Part shown: piece after piece, positions 1 through 6,504 of the stretch
How the letters are laid out: every line of letters starts with the position of its first letter
Numbering within the stretch: position 1 is the first letter of the stretch
DNA from: JAKFWF01 sp031429105
Lineage (GTDB): Bacteria > Pseudomonadota > Alphaproteobacteria > Rhizobiales > Hyphomicrobiaceae
NCBI GenBank assembly: GCA_031429105.1
Contig: JANOYV010000071.1
Span: forward strand, 1 to 30,142
Direction of reading: 5' to 3'
Length of the DNA stretch: 30,142 nucleotides
Translations under genes and position numbers: made by a program
Notes under the pieces: model-generated
The model's database searches: none
What the model was told of the DNA's origin: nothing
What the model saw: only the letters and a program-made list of their open reading frames with translations

Positions 1-18
1 GGTCCGCCGAAGCCGCGC

Positions 19-399
19 ATGGGATACAAGGCACCGCCTGAAGCGCATCAGTTCAAGAAGGGCAGGTCGGGTAATCCGCGTGGTCGGCCCAAGGGCGCGA
101 AGGGCAAGAGGCAGATCGCCGAAAAGGTGCTCCTTGAAAAACAAAATGTCGTCGAAGGCGATCGCAAGGTTCAGCGAACGATGCTCGAACTCATCCTGCT
201 CACCTTGCGCAATAAGTCATTCGAGGGCAGCAACCGTGCCTTCAAGGATATGGAGAAGCTTTCTGCAAAGTACGATCCGCAGCCGCAGACGAAGGTGCCG
301 GGTCTATTGGTTGTGCCAGGTCGGCTCACGATGGAGTCATGGCGCGCGTTGTTCGAGGCGAAGAACGATCCGACGCAGCGCAACGAGGATGAAGAATAG
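19..399 (+). CDS. DUF5681-type protein
   Basis: A 126-residue basic protein. Its N-terminus (residues 4-27) has the pattern GYK-PP---FKKG-SGNP-GRPKG, which is the hallmark of the DUF5681 family; the rest is charged and probably helical. The family has no established function and is common in alphaproteobacterial prophages and integrative elements. The ATG at 19 places the motif at the usual distance from the N-terminus, but the frame is open to the left window edge and no clear ribosome binding site is visible, so an upstream start is possible. It converges with the nuclease-like gene on the other strand (15 bp gap). Family assignment is by motif; any role would be a guess. Confidence 0.8.
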   Translation: MGYKAPPEAHQFKKGRSGNPRGRPKGAKGKRQIAEKVLLEKQNVVEGDRKVQRTMLELILLTLRNKSFEGSNRAFKDMEKLSAKYDPQPQTKVPGLLVVPGRLTMESWRALFEAKNDPTQRNEDEE

Positions 400-413
400 A
401 TCAACGCTGGCGA

Positions 414-914
414 TCAGCCGTCCAATTCTTTTTGAATCGCCGCGGCCAGAGCGTATACGTCGTCGTGACGATAAGGGCGGCAGCGGTCATTCGCCGTCGC
501 CTTGAGGCTAGGCACCAGTGCGTATTTCTCAGCCTGCTCGGTCGAGACTGTAGGAACGACCGCCATCGGGATCAGCCAAGAAGCAGCGAGCGCCATGCGC
601 GCTGGCTCGAAGACGACCATTAGCAGGTACTCGCCCTTGGCCGTGCTGTAGGTCTGCTTGCGCACATCAAATTGGACCGTACCGCGGCTTGCGTTGGTCA
701 TGGCCGATTTGACCTGGATCGCGATACTCCGACGCGTGACCTTGTCAAGAACGATAAGGTCGATGCCATGGTCATCCGCGAGCGGTACGAAAGGCGCTAG
801 CCGTCCGTTCGAGGCGATGAGTAGTGCGCTCGCAACCAGTTGTTCGGTGACCTTGCCCTTTTGCGTTGAGGTAAGTTGTGTGCCAATCGTCAAAGCCTGC
901 CTCCGAACCGTCAT
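414..914 (-). CDS. PD-(D/E)XK nuclease-like protein
   Basis: A 166-residue protein with a compact PD-(D/E)XK pattern: an N-terminal helix with Glu24 (KGKVTEQLVA), then GIDLIV with Asp52, a short strand gap, and IAIQVKS with Gln67 and Lys69. This E-D-QxK arrangement is seen in Holliday-junction-resolvase-like and DUF4365-like proteins, so a metal-dependent DNA-cleaving fold is likely; substrate and activity are unknown. The start at 914 has only a weak ribosome binding site. A box GAGACTCATTGTCT sits 10 bp upstream of the start (925-938) and matches the box in front of the XRE regulator gene, suggesting shared control. No methyltransferase gene is visible nearby, so calling it a restriction enzyme is not justified. 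Confidence 0.7.
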   Translation of the reverse strand: MTVRRQALTIGTQLTSTQKGKVTEQLVASALLIASNGRLAPFVPLADDHGIDLIVLDKVTRRSIAIQVKSAMTNASRGTVQFDVRKQTYSTAKGEYLLMVVFEPARMALAASWLIPMAVVPTVSTEQAEKYALVPSLKATANDRCRPYRHDDVYALAAAIQKELDG

Positions 915-924
915 ACCGCCAAGC

Positions 925-938
925 GAGACTCATTGTCT
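925..938. promoter_or_regulatory. C-box-like operator 1, upstream of nuclease-like gene
   Basis: GAGACTCATTGTCT contains the imperfect dyad AGAC-TCATT-GTCT. It resembles the GACT-NNN-AGTC half-site arrangement of restriction-modification controller boxes. It lies just upstream of the minus-strand start at 914. The same 14-mer recurs at 990 and, with one change, at 1852. Confidence 0.55.
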
Positions 939-972
939 TCACTACCGGCCGCACTGATCGCTCTACCGGTCC

Positions 973-1018
973 GTGAAGTCCAGAGAAATGAGACTCATTG
1001 TCTGCAGGTCAATTGACT
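973..1018 (+). repeat. 46-nt imperfect repeat copy 1 with C-box-like operator 2
   Basis: Positions 973-1018 match 1835-1880 without gaps at 38 of 46 positions (offset 862). The box GAGACTCATTGTCT is at 990-1003. An ATGGATGT occurs at 1041, exactly the distance from the box at which the XRE gene starts in copy 2 (1903). Here it opens a frame of only 22 codons (1041-1109) without HTH similarity. Copy 1 therefore looks like a duplicated promoter and start region of the regulator gene whose coding part has been lost. Confidence 0.6.
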
Positions 1019-1215
1019 AAGGTGTCGAAACGCTTAGCCGATGGATGTCTGCCGCTCGCTGCTCTTCCCCGGGGGAACGGCGCGCATCGCGGAGCCATCG
1101 AAACCGTAAAGCCGGAAACTGCGGCATTAACCAACCGGGCCTCTACCGCTGCAAATCCGGCCGTGGTATTATCGGTCGAATAGTGGAGTGATTAGTCGCC
1201 CACTATCGATCGTAG

Positions 1216-1296
1216 AACCCCAGAACGAAATCGCAGATTGGATGAACGCCGCTTTTGCGGCGTGCGCCTCACTGCGTCTTTCGTTCTGGGGTTTTT
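1216..1296 (+). other. Large nested RNA hairpin ending in a T-run
   Basis: A perfect 15-bp inverted repeat (1216-1230 with 1279-1293) is continued inward by CGCAG/CTGCG (1232-1236 with 1272-1276). It encloses a second hairpin CGCCGC-TTTT-GCGGCG (1247-1262). The outer stem runs into TTTTT (1292-1296). The form fits a long-stemmed intrinsic terminator, an attenuator or a structured small RNA. It lies 29 bp before the start of the HTH-like gene at 1326, so it could also control that gene. The pairing is seen directly; the role is inferred. Confidence 0.6.
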
Positions 1297-1325
1297 CATT
1301 TCAACTGGCAAACAGGGAGATCCCC

Positions 1326-1676
1326 ATGCCGAAACCGGCGTCCAAATCTAAGTCGCGCAAACATGTGCGGCCGATTCCGAAAAAGTATGTCCACCTTGTC
1401 AAGGGCCTAGCCCGTGAGCGTCATGCCTTCGTCGATATCGCGGCCTACTTCGGTACGACTTCCGGAGCCATTGCTCGCGTCGTTCTCGGCTGCGATTTTG
1501 CACACATCCCGGCTCTCAGCCTGCCGAGGCTTCCGGTCTTAAAGTTTGCTGACATCGTTGATGTCTCGAAGCGGCTCGATGCCGCGATCAAGATGCTCGA
1601 CAACGGAGAAGCCGTCGCAGCGCGCGGAGTTATCGTTCGGGCAGCCGAAATCGTCAACACTCCCTCCAAGTACTGA
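1326..1676 (+). CDS. Small HTH-like protein
   Basis: A 116-residue protein with a basic N-terminal tail (SKSKSRKHVRPIPKKYVH). It then has a helix-turn-helix-like stretch, residues about 33-53, DIAAYFGTTSGAIARVVLG, of the kind found in small alphaproteobacterial and phage DNA-binding proteins. The C-terminal half is a helical region rich in Ala and Val. The frame is open back to a GTG at 1188, but that extension would translate the large hairpin; the ATG at 1326 has GGGAGA eight bases upstream and is preferred. A strong terminator follows eight bases after the stop. The family is not recognised beyond the HTH-like segment. Confidence 0.6.
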   Translation: MPKPASKSKSRKHVRPIPKKYVHLVKGLARERHAFVDIAAYFGTTSGAIARVVLGCDFAHIPALSLPRLPVLKFADIVDVSKRLDAAIKMLDNGEAVAARGVIVRAAEIVNTPSKY

Positions 1677-1683
1677 AGTCAAC

Positions 1684-1714
1684 GCCCGGCGCGGCAACCG
1701 CGCCGGGCTTCATT
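1684..1714 (+). terminator. Intrinsic terminator after the HTH-like gene
   Basis: An 11-bp perfect GC-rich stem (GCCCGGCGCGG, 1684-1694, with CCGCGCCGGGC, 1698-1708), a 3-nt loop, and a T-rich tail TTCATTTTGT. It starts eight bases after the stop codon at 1676. Confidence 0.8.
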
Positions 1715-1834
1715 TTGTCCTCACGTATGAGCGCACGCGCCACACTTCTTTCATTCATGGCGTTGTGATCATTCCGCCAGGCCCAAAGGGACTGGGCGGC
1801 TCGATTGATGTCTTTCACTGCGCTTCTAAAGCCT

Positions 1835-1880
1835 GTGAAGTTCAGCAAAATGAGACTCATCGTCTGTAGATCAATCGTCT
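1835..1880 (+). promoter_or_regulatory. 46-nt repeat copy 2: likely XRE promoter with C-box-like operator 3
   Basis: This is the second copy of the repeat at 973-1018. The box GAGACTCATCGTCT is at 1852-1865, 38 bp from the ATG at 1903. The position just upstream of the regulator's own start suggests autoregulation, as in restriction-modification controller genes. Those are often transcribed without a leader, which would fit the missing ribosome binding site here. Confidence 0.55.
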
Positions 1881-1902
1881 GGGCGGCCGTTCTTTCAACG
1901 GC

Positions 1903-2133
1903 ATGGATGTTCGCCGACGTTTGGGTTCCAATCTGAAGAAGCTGAGAGAGGAGCAGGGCTACTCGCAGGAGAGCTTTGCCGATCACTGCGGCCTGCACAG
2001 GACCTACATCAGTGGCATCGAGCGCGGCGTAAGAAATCCGACTGTTGTCATCGTAGACAAGATCGCCAAGGCGTTGAAGGTGCCGGCCGGTCAGTTGCTC
2101 GACGATCTGAAGTCAGTGTCCAAAAATCGTTAA
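1903..2133 (+). CDS. XRE-family regulator, controller (C)-protein-like
   Basis: A 76-residue single-domain lambda-repressor-type HTH protein. Helices 2-3 are in YSQESFADHCGLHRTYISGIERG (residues about 20-42), followed by the typical RNPTVVIVDKIAKALKVP and a short LLDDL end. Size and sequence resemble restriction-modification C proteins, which are dimeric transcription regulators of 75-100 residues. The ATG at 1903 has no clear ribosome binding site, and the putative operator lies 38 bp upstream, compatible with a leaderless transcript. Neither a methyltransferase nor a classical endonuclease follows; the nearest candidate target is the nuclease-like gene at 414-914, which carries the same box. 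The XRE call is firm; the C-protein role is inferred. Confidence 0.85.
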   Translation: MDVRRRLGSNLKKLREEQGYSQESFADHCGLHRTYISGIERGVRNPTVVIVDKIAKALKVPAGQLLDDLKSVSKNR

Positions 2134-2280
2134 AATCGCTGGCTGATGACTGCTGCACCAAAAGTCGACCGGGCGGTTTGCTGCCAGTTCATGCGGCTGC
2201 CTTCCTCGTCCTAAGGACTTGTAATCGTCGCGGCACTTCGCCGAATCCCGATCGGCTCGCTACCAATCCAAATCCGTCTA
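2134..2280. other. Gap with a possible degenerate tRNA 3' half
   Basis: No gene is seen. Around 2216-2264 the + strand contains GGACTTGTAATC followed by CGAATCCCG and then ACCA. This recalls the anticodon arm, T-arm and 3' end of a tRNA-Thr(UGU), but the stems are broken. It could be a tRNA remnant or a chance match. Confidence 0.25.
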
Positions 2281-2400
2281 TCAGGGCGATGGTTCAAACT
2301 TGGTGACAATGGCCGACGCTTGCTCAAGCGTGCGATGAACCAGGCACTTGTCGGCGATTTCCAGCAGCTTGGTCCTGAGCGTCACCTCGGCGAATGAGAG
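2281..2400 (-). pseudogene. C-terminal fragment of an OsmC-family protein
   Basis: The last 39 codons before the stop read as the end of an OsmC-type peroxidase domain: TKLLEIADKCLVHRTLEQ matches the family's usual LLEIADKCPVHRTL with Pro changed to Leu, and includes the conserved Cys. The open frame runs further upstream to 2709, but residues upstream of about 2400 show no OsmC similarity and the first reactive Cys region is missing. No start or ribosome binding site supports a complete gene. The fragment is therefore a remnant, probably the tail of the hydrolase-OsmC fusion whose other part lies at 6125-6427 on the same strand. Confidence 0.6.
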
Positions 2401-2832
2401 TTGACCGCCGTCGTGTCTAAGAATGACCCGCGTGGCGCCTCTGATCTCGCCGGGGCCATGAGAATGAAACACCTCGGTTTTTGCAGCACTGACAGTCCCG
2501 AAGAGAAAACCGGTGCAATGCAGGTTCGACTGTCTCGATTGTCCTCTAGCGTCGAGGTGAAATTGCAATTCGACGGTGTCGAGTGCAGTCACAGTGGTGA
2601 TCTGTCGGACGCCTATATCGGGACACTGGTTTGCGCCAGCCGGAAAGCGGTCCCCCTGACGCTGTGGAGCAAATAGGTGTTGGTTAGCCCACTTGTTGCG
2701 ACGTCGCATGCAAATTCGCTTGTTTCGCGCCGCGATCGACGGCCACTTTTAGCCCACCACCGCCCTCGTTCTCGGGCTTGCGAATACTCGAAACTGGGGC
2801 ATAAGCTGGCATCCTCTGACTAGGAGCACTTC
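2401..2832. other. Non-coding or degraded stretch upstream of the amidase
   Basis: Open frames exist on both strands (for example 2401-2676 + and the upstream part of 2281-2709 -), but none resembles a known family or has a convincing start. AGGAG at 2822-2826 is the ribosome binding site of the amidase gene. Confidence 0.4.
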
Positions 2833-4239
2833 ATGTCGGCCGAGTTCGATTTTATGACTGCGATCGAGCTACGTCGGCTTGTGACCTCAAAAGAGGTTTC
2901 GCCCGTCGAGGTGACGCAGCGGGCATTGGAGAAAGCCGAGGCCACGCAGTCTACCCTCAACGCCTTCTTCATCCTGATGCCCGAAAAAGCCATGGCCGCA
3001 GCCAAGGTCGCCGAGGATGCAGTCATGAACGGTGCGCCGCTCGGCATGCTGCACGGCATTCCGTTCTCGGCTAAGGACCTGATGGCGGTCGGCGGCGAAC
3101 GTTACGCCTCGGGCTCACGCACCATGGAAAAAAATATTGCAACCGCCGATGCGCCAGCCGTCGAGCGCGCGAAGGCTGCCGGTGCTATCCTGATCGGCAA
3201 GACCACCACGAGCGAGTTCGGCTGCAAGCCGGTCGGCGACAGCCCACTGACAGGCATCACGCGCAATCCCTGGAACCTGACCAAGACGCCGGGTGGCTCA
3301 AGTGCAGGTGCCGCCGCTTCGGTTGCGGCCGGCATCACGCCGTTCGCGCTCGGCACCGATGGCGGCGGCTCGATCCGCATCCCTTGTGCGCTCACCGGAC
3401 TGTCAGGCTTAAAAGCCACCTTTGGCCGCGTGCCGGTATGGCCGACCTCGTCGACGCCGACCCTGGCACACGTCGGCCCCATCGCCCGCAACATTAAGGA
3501 TGCGGCCTTGCTGTTCTCGGTCGTCGCCGGGCACGACCCACGTGATCCATTCAGTGTGGCTGGACCGGTGCCAGATGTGCTCGGCGCCGCGGAAAGTAGT
3601 CTCAAGGGCTTGCGCGTTGCCTGGAGCCCGACGCTTGGCTTTGCCCGCCCGCAGACCGACGTGGTGGAGACCGTAGCCAAGGCGGTGGGCAAGTTAGAGC
3701 AGCTCGGTGCCAGCGTCGATTTGGTCGAGACGGTGTTTGACAAAGACCCGGCCGATCTATGGACGGCGGAGTTCTACGCTGGCGTCGGCACGCGGCTGCG
3801 CTCGTTCCTAGAAAATCAGCGCGACCTGCTTGATCCTGCCGTCGCCGACATCCTAATGCCGGCCCTGGCGCAGGACATGCGCGCCTACTACCAGAAGGTG
3901 TTCGAGCGTTATGCCCTTCGCGACCAACTCCGCACCTTCTTTGAGCGCTACGACGTGCTGGTGTCGCCAACCCTGCCGGTGTCGTCCGTCGACGTCGGCC
4001 GAAACGTGCCGCCAGGGTATGAGGACCGCAACCTCGTGTCCTGGGTGTACTACACCTACCCCTTCAATCTGACAGGGCAGCCCGCTGCCTCCACCTGTGC
4101 CGGCTTCGGCTCGGACGGCATGCCGATTGGTATGCAGATCGTCGGACGTTTGCTCGGCGAGGCTGACGTGGTGCGCACGGCGGCCGCCTTCGAGCGCGTC
4201 GAGCAACCCTGGCATCACTCAAGACCGAGCGCGTTCTAA
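2833..4239 (+). CDS. Amidase-signature family hydrolase
   Basis: A 468-residue enzyme of the amidase signature (AS) family, which hydrolyses carboxylic amides (or transamidates, as in GatA) with a Ser-cisSer-Lys triad. All three residues are visible: Lys81 in PFSAKD, cis-Ser156 in the GGSS loop, and Ser180 in GTDGGGSIRIP, with the family's 24-residue spacing between the two serines. Length is typical for bacterial AS amidases and there is no signal peptide, so it should be cytoplasmic. The ATG at 2833 follows AGGAG with a 6-bp gap. No GatB or GatC neighbour is present, so it is more likely a catabolic amidase than a glutamyl-tRNA amidotransferase subunit. The substrate cannot be read from the sequence. 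It stands alone between gene fragments. Confidence 0.92.
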   Translation: MSAEFDFMTAIELRRLVTSKEVSPVEVTQRALEKAEATQSTLNAFFILMPEKAMAAAKVAEDAVMNGAPLGMLHGIPFSAKDLMAVGGERYASGSRTMEKNIATADAPAVERAKAAGAILIGKTTTSEFGCKPVGDSPLTGITRNPWNLTKTPGGSSAGAAASVAAGITPFALGTDGGGSIRIPCALTGLSGLKATFGRVPVWPTSSTPTLAHVGPIARNIKDAALLFSVVAGHDPRDPFSVAGPVPDVLGAAESSLKGLRVAWSPTLGFARPQTDVVETVAKAVGKLEQLGASVDLVETVFDKDPADLWTAEFYAGVGTRLRSFLENQRDLLDPAVADILMPALAQDMRAYYQKVFERYALRDQLRTFFERYDVLVSPTLPVSSVDVGRNVPPGYEDRNLVSWVYYTYPFNLTGQPAASTCAGFGSDGMPIGMQIVGRLLGEADVVRTAAAFERVEQPWHHSRPSAF

Positions 4240-4656
4240 ACAAACTTTGACAGCATCAACAACTCCTGCGGAAGCTGTTGTCAGCCCGCCGTCGAATACG
4301 CAATCGGGCGCCTCAACCGATGCTCTACGTAGCCTCTCGGGATGGATTGCGCCAGCCAGAGCGGGGTGTGGCATCAAGCAGCTACGGACAGACGCGGACC
4401 TGTGAAGGCCGTCGCAAGCCGCAATCTCCATAGAGAGCGCGGTACCACCGCAGCAAACCGTCCCGCTGTTTAATTCCCTGAAGGCTTCTGGACACCGGCC
4501 CCGGTGCCAGCGGTGAGATTGCGCCTGGCCGTCATCCGAAACTCTTTACAGGAGAGACCGTCCCCAATAACTCGCACCGAGCATTGCGGTCCGGCAGCTT
4601 GTGAGTAGGAAAGCCAACAGTCGGCAGAGACGGACGAGCTTGACCCAGTCGAGAGA
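4240..4656. other. Intergenic stretch between convergent amidase and GH114 genes
   Basis: About 420 bp between two convergent genes. No coding sequence or RNA gene is recognised and no strong terminator is seen. The only structures noted are CACCGG-CC-CCGGTG at 4493-4506 and a weak inverted repeat just after the amidase stop. Confidence 0.5.
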
Positions 4657-5727
4657 TTACTCCGTCACTGTATCCGGCGTGTTTGCGATCGTACGGTCCG
4701 GCACCGTTACTGGCGCGTCATCGAGTGCGCGGCGAGCAAAAAATGGAACATAACCGTACGTTGTTAGCTCCTTGTTCGCGCGAACAATCGCAGTGAGCTC
4801 TGAGAGGTATTCGACAACAAAAACCTTTCGACCAGCCTTTCGGGCGAGATCCAAGTGCTTCTTACTTAGCTTGATCTCGGCCTTGGGGTTCGCCTCACCA
4901 TCTTTACGCTGCCCCCCGCCGTAGAGAAGGTCCTCCTTTGCGATTGCGTCTATGGTTTTGAGGTAGTCTTTGTGCTTGAGCAGTTCCTCGGCATTCTGCG
5001 GTACAATTAAAAACCCCGGATGTCGTGCGCGCGCATAGGCTGCCAGCGTTGTAACAAACACTACCATGTCGCGTTCCGCTGTCGGCCGCGTTGCCTGCCA
5101 GTCATCGTTAGAATCGATCTTGTCCAAATAAACGCCATCGAAACCGGCATCGATAATTTTGTCGAGATAGGCAGACGGAGAGCCGAAGATGATGTTCTGC
5201 CAGCCTGGGTCCCAATAGCGTACAAGATGGTTACCGCGCCAAGCAGGGTTTTCCGCTGCAAGCCAGGATGGAGCAGCCGAGGTAACTTCAGCCAAGGGTA
5301 CCTTACTGTCTTTGGCAACGATCAACTTTCCATCGGGGGCGCCTTGGAAGCCTCTGGGAACTGGGCCGTGATCCACAGTCGAAGTCCAGGCAGGCTGCCA
5401 ATAGTAGCGATATGCCTCTGCCTCGCCGATGCTGAGATAAGCCAGCACGATGCGTTCAGGCTCATTGCCCCGATGTCTCATGCGAGTCACGGCCTCGCGT
5501 GAAAATGCCCTTGCTTCGGAACCATCGCGCGAATAGTCGACAACAAGTACGTCGAATTTGTCCTTCGCCACCAAGCGCGACTTGACGTTTTGAAGCTGAT
5601 AGCCCCAGCTATCCACTGCTTTTAAAGTCATTTTGCCGAGCACAGATTTTTCAGCAGCCGAGGCAAGAGGCACAGAGCCGAAATACGCAATGGCAAATAG
5701 TCCGGCTGCCGACCAACGTAGTGGCAT
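4657..5727 (-). CDS. Secreted GH114-like (TM1410/endo-alpha-1,4-polygalactosaminidase-like) glycoside hydrolase
   Basis: A 356-residue protein beginning with a signal peptide (MPLRWSAAGLFAIAYFGS, cleavage near ASA-AEK). The mature part has the marks of the MJ1477/TM1410 family: an N-terminal strand FDVLVVDYSRDGS, AYLSIGEAEAYRYYW, GFDGVYLDKIDSNDDW and IVPQNAEELL, each ending a strand of a TIM barrel and carrying acidic residues suited to catalysis. Family members act on galactosamine-containing polysaccharides, so a role outside the cytoplasm in degrading or processing an exopolysaccharide is plausible. The frame extends upstream to 5844, but the ATG at 5727 has AAGGAGAG directly before it and starts the signal peptide. 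It is monocistronic; no polysaccharide genes are nearby. Confidence 0.85.
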   Translation of the reverse strand: MPLRWSAAGLFAIAYFGSVPLASAAEKSVLGKMTLKAVDSWGYQLQNVKSRLVAKDKFDVLVVDYSRDGSEARAFSREAVTRMRHRGNEPERIVLAYLSIGEAEAYRYYWQPAWTSTVDHGPVPRGFQGAPDGKLIVAKDSKVPLAEVTSAAPSWLAAENPAWRGNHLVRYWDPGWQNIIFGSPSAYLDKIIDAGFDGVYLDKIDSNDDWQATRPTAERDMVVFVTTLAAYARARHPGFLIVPQNAEELLKHKDYLKTIDAIAKEDLLYGGGQRKDGEANPKAEIKLSKKHLDLARKAGRKVFVVEYLSELTAIVRANKELTTYGYVPFFARRALDDAPVTVPDRTIANTPDTVTE

Positions 5728-6124
5728 AGCACTCTCCTTGATCGATTGGTTGTTTGTATAGATCGCCACAGAAACAACTCTGCCGGTATCGAATGAATAC
5801 AGTAGCACTTTGGTCCAGTCTATCTTCGTTCTCTTCGTCTGCATCGAATGGCAGTGGGCGTAGGTTGTCGAGATTTCGTACGACGGATCGATGGCAGACT
5901 TGGGTCAAATGCGTCGCCGACTGCACACCCGATGGAAGAAGTCATCGGGAAGCCGACGCTGCGTCAAGCGGAGTTTCCGCCTGCCATGCTGCGGTACTCC
6001 ACGACGTGATACCCCAGTTAACCGACATGACCGACGGCGAAGAATAATATACCGATCATCGAGCGGAAAAATTTCGACTATTGGGATGTCTCGTCGGCGT
6101 CGGCTTCTGGCAGGACCAGGACAC
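5728..6124. other. Gap upstream of the GH114 gene
   Basis: About 400 bp. Frames on the + strand (5754-6047, 5891-6328) have no family resemblance and no ribosome binding site. The middle section of the OsmC domain expected between the two fragments (6125-6427 and 2281-2400) was not found here on the minus strand. Confidence 0.45.
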
Positions 6125-6427
6125 CTAGGCCGTAGCTATGTTTTGGAACTTACCCTGGCCGGTCTCGCGAACGTTCACGTGATCAACAATGTCGATTTCA
6201 TCGGCTGCCGCAGGAATGTACTTGCCAGCCCACGCGGCGATCACCCCGGCGGCGTCCGACAACAAATGGTCTGCATCATCGAGCGAAACGAAGCTTTTCG
6301 GATGCTGGGCGGCGAGAAAGATCTTTGACGCAATATCGATCCCAACGATCGCATCGCGCGGCGTATGCATAATAAACAAGGCCTCGCCGAGATGGGTGAC
6401 GCTGTCAAGCAATTGATCCTGCTCGGC
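6125..6427 (-). pseudogene. Internal fragment of an alpha/beta-hydrolase-OsmC fusion protein
   Basis: Read on the minus strand from 6427 this gives the C-terminal part of an alpha/beta hydrolase domain: LLDSVTHLGEALFIMHTPRD, then AIVGIDIASKIFLAAQHPKS and FVSLDDADHLL with the catalytic-region Asp-His. It continues through VIAAWAGKYI into VRETGQGKF, the first strand of an OsmC domain. That is the order found in bifunctional alpha/beta hydrolase/OsmC proteins. It breaks off after GKFQ and meets a stop at 6125. The nucleophile half of the hydrolase and the rest of the OsmC domain are missing, and the segment between HLL and VIAAW is shortened. A plain pseudogene; the OsmC tail at 2281-2400 is a likely missing piece. 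Confidence 0.7.
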
Positions 6428-6429
6428 GT

Positions 6430-6504
6430 GTCATTGGCACCAAAACTTGGCGCGCCCGACCCATCTAGGACGTCGCAGAAAATTCCAACCTTGAACATCG
6501 CCAT
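6430..6504 (-). pseudogene. Truncated N-terminus of a D-2-hydroxyacid dehydrogenase-like gene
   Basis: The ATG at 6504 follows the aldolase stop codon with no gap and has GGGAG before it inside the aldolase gene, as expected of the next gene in an operon. The first residues, MAMFKVGIFCDVLDGSGAPS, resemble the start of D-isomer 2-hydroxyacid dehydrogenases of sugar-acid clusters. After about 25 codons the similarity ends and the sequence continues in another frame as the hydrolase fragment. The frame then runs to 6241 as nonsense. The match is short, so the family call is moderate. Confidence 0.45.

Noticed and set aside
998..1183. Open frame of 61 codons on the + strand
   Set aside because: It begins inside the operator repeat, lacks a ribosome binding site and has no family resemblance.
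2281..2709. Full 142-codon minus-strand frame as an intact OsmC gene
   Set aside because: Only the last 39 residues resemble OsmC; the rest shows no family pattern and the start has no support, so only the fragment is listed.
3102..3743. 213-codon minus-strand frame
   Set aside because: Antisense shadow of the amidase gene, which has all catalytic motifs.
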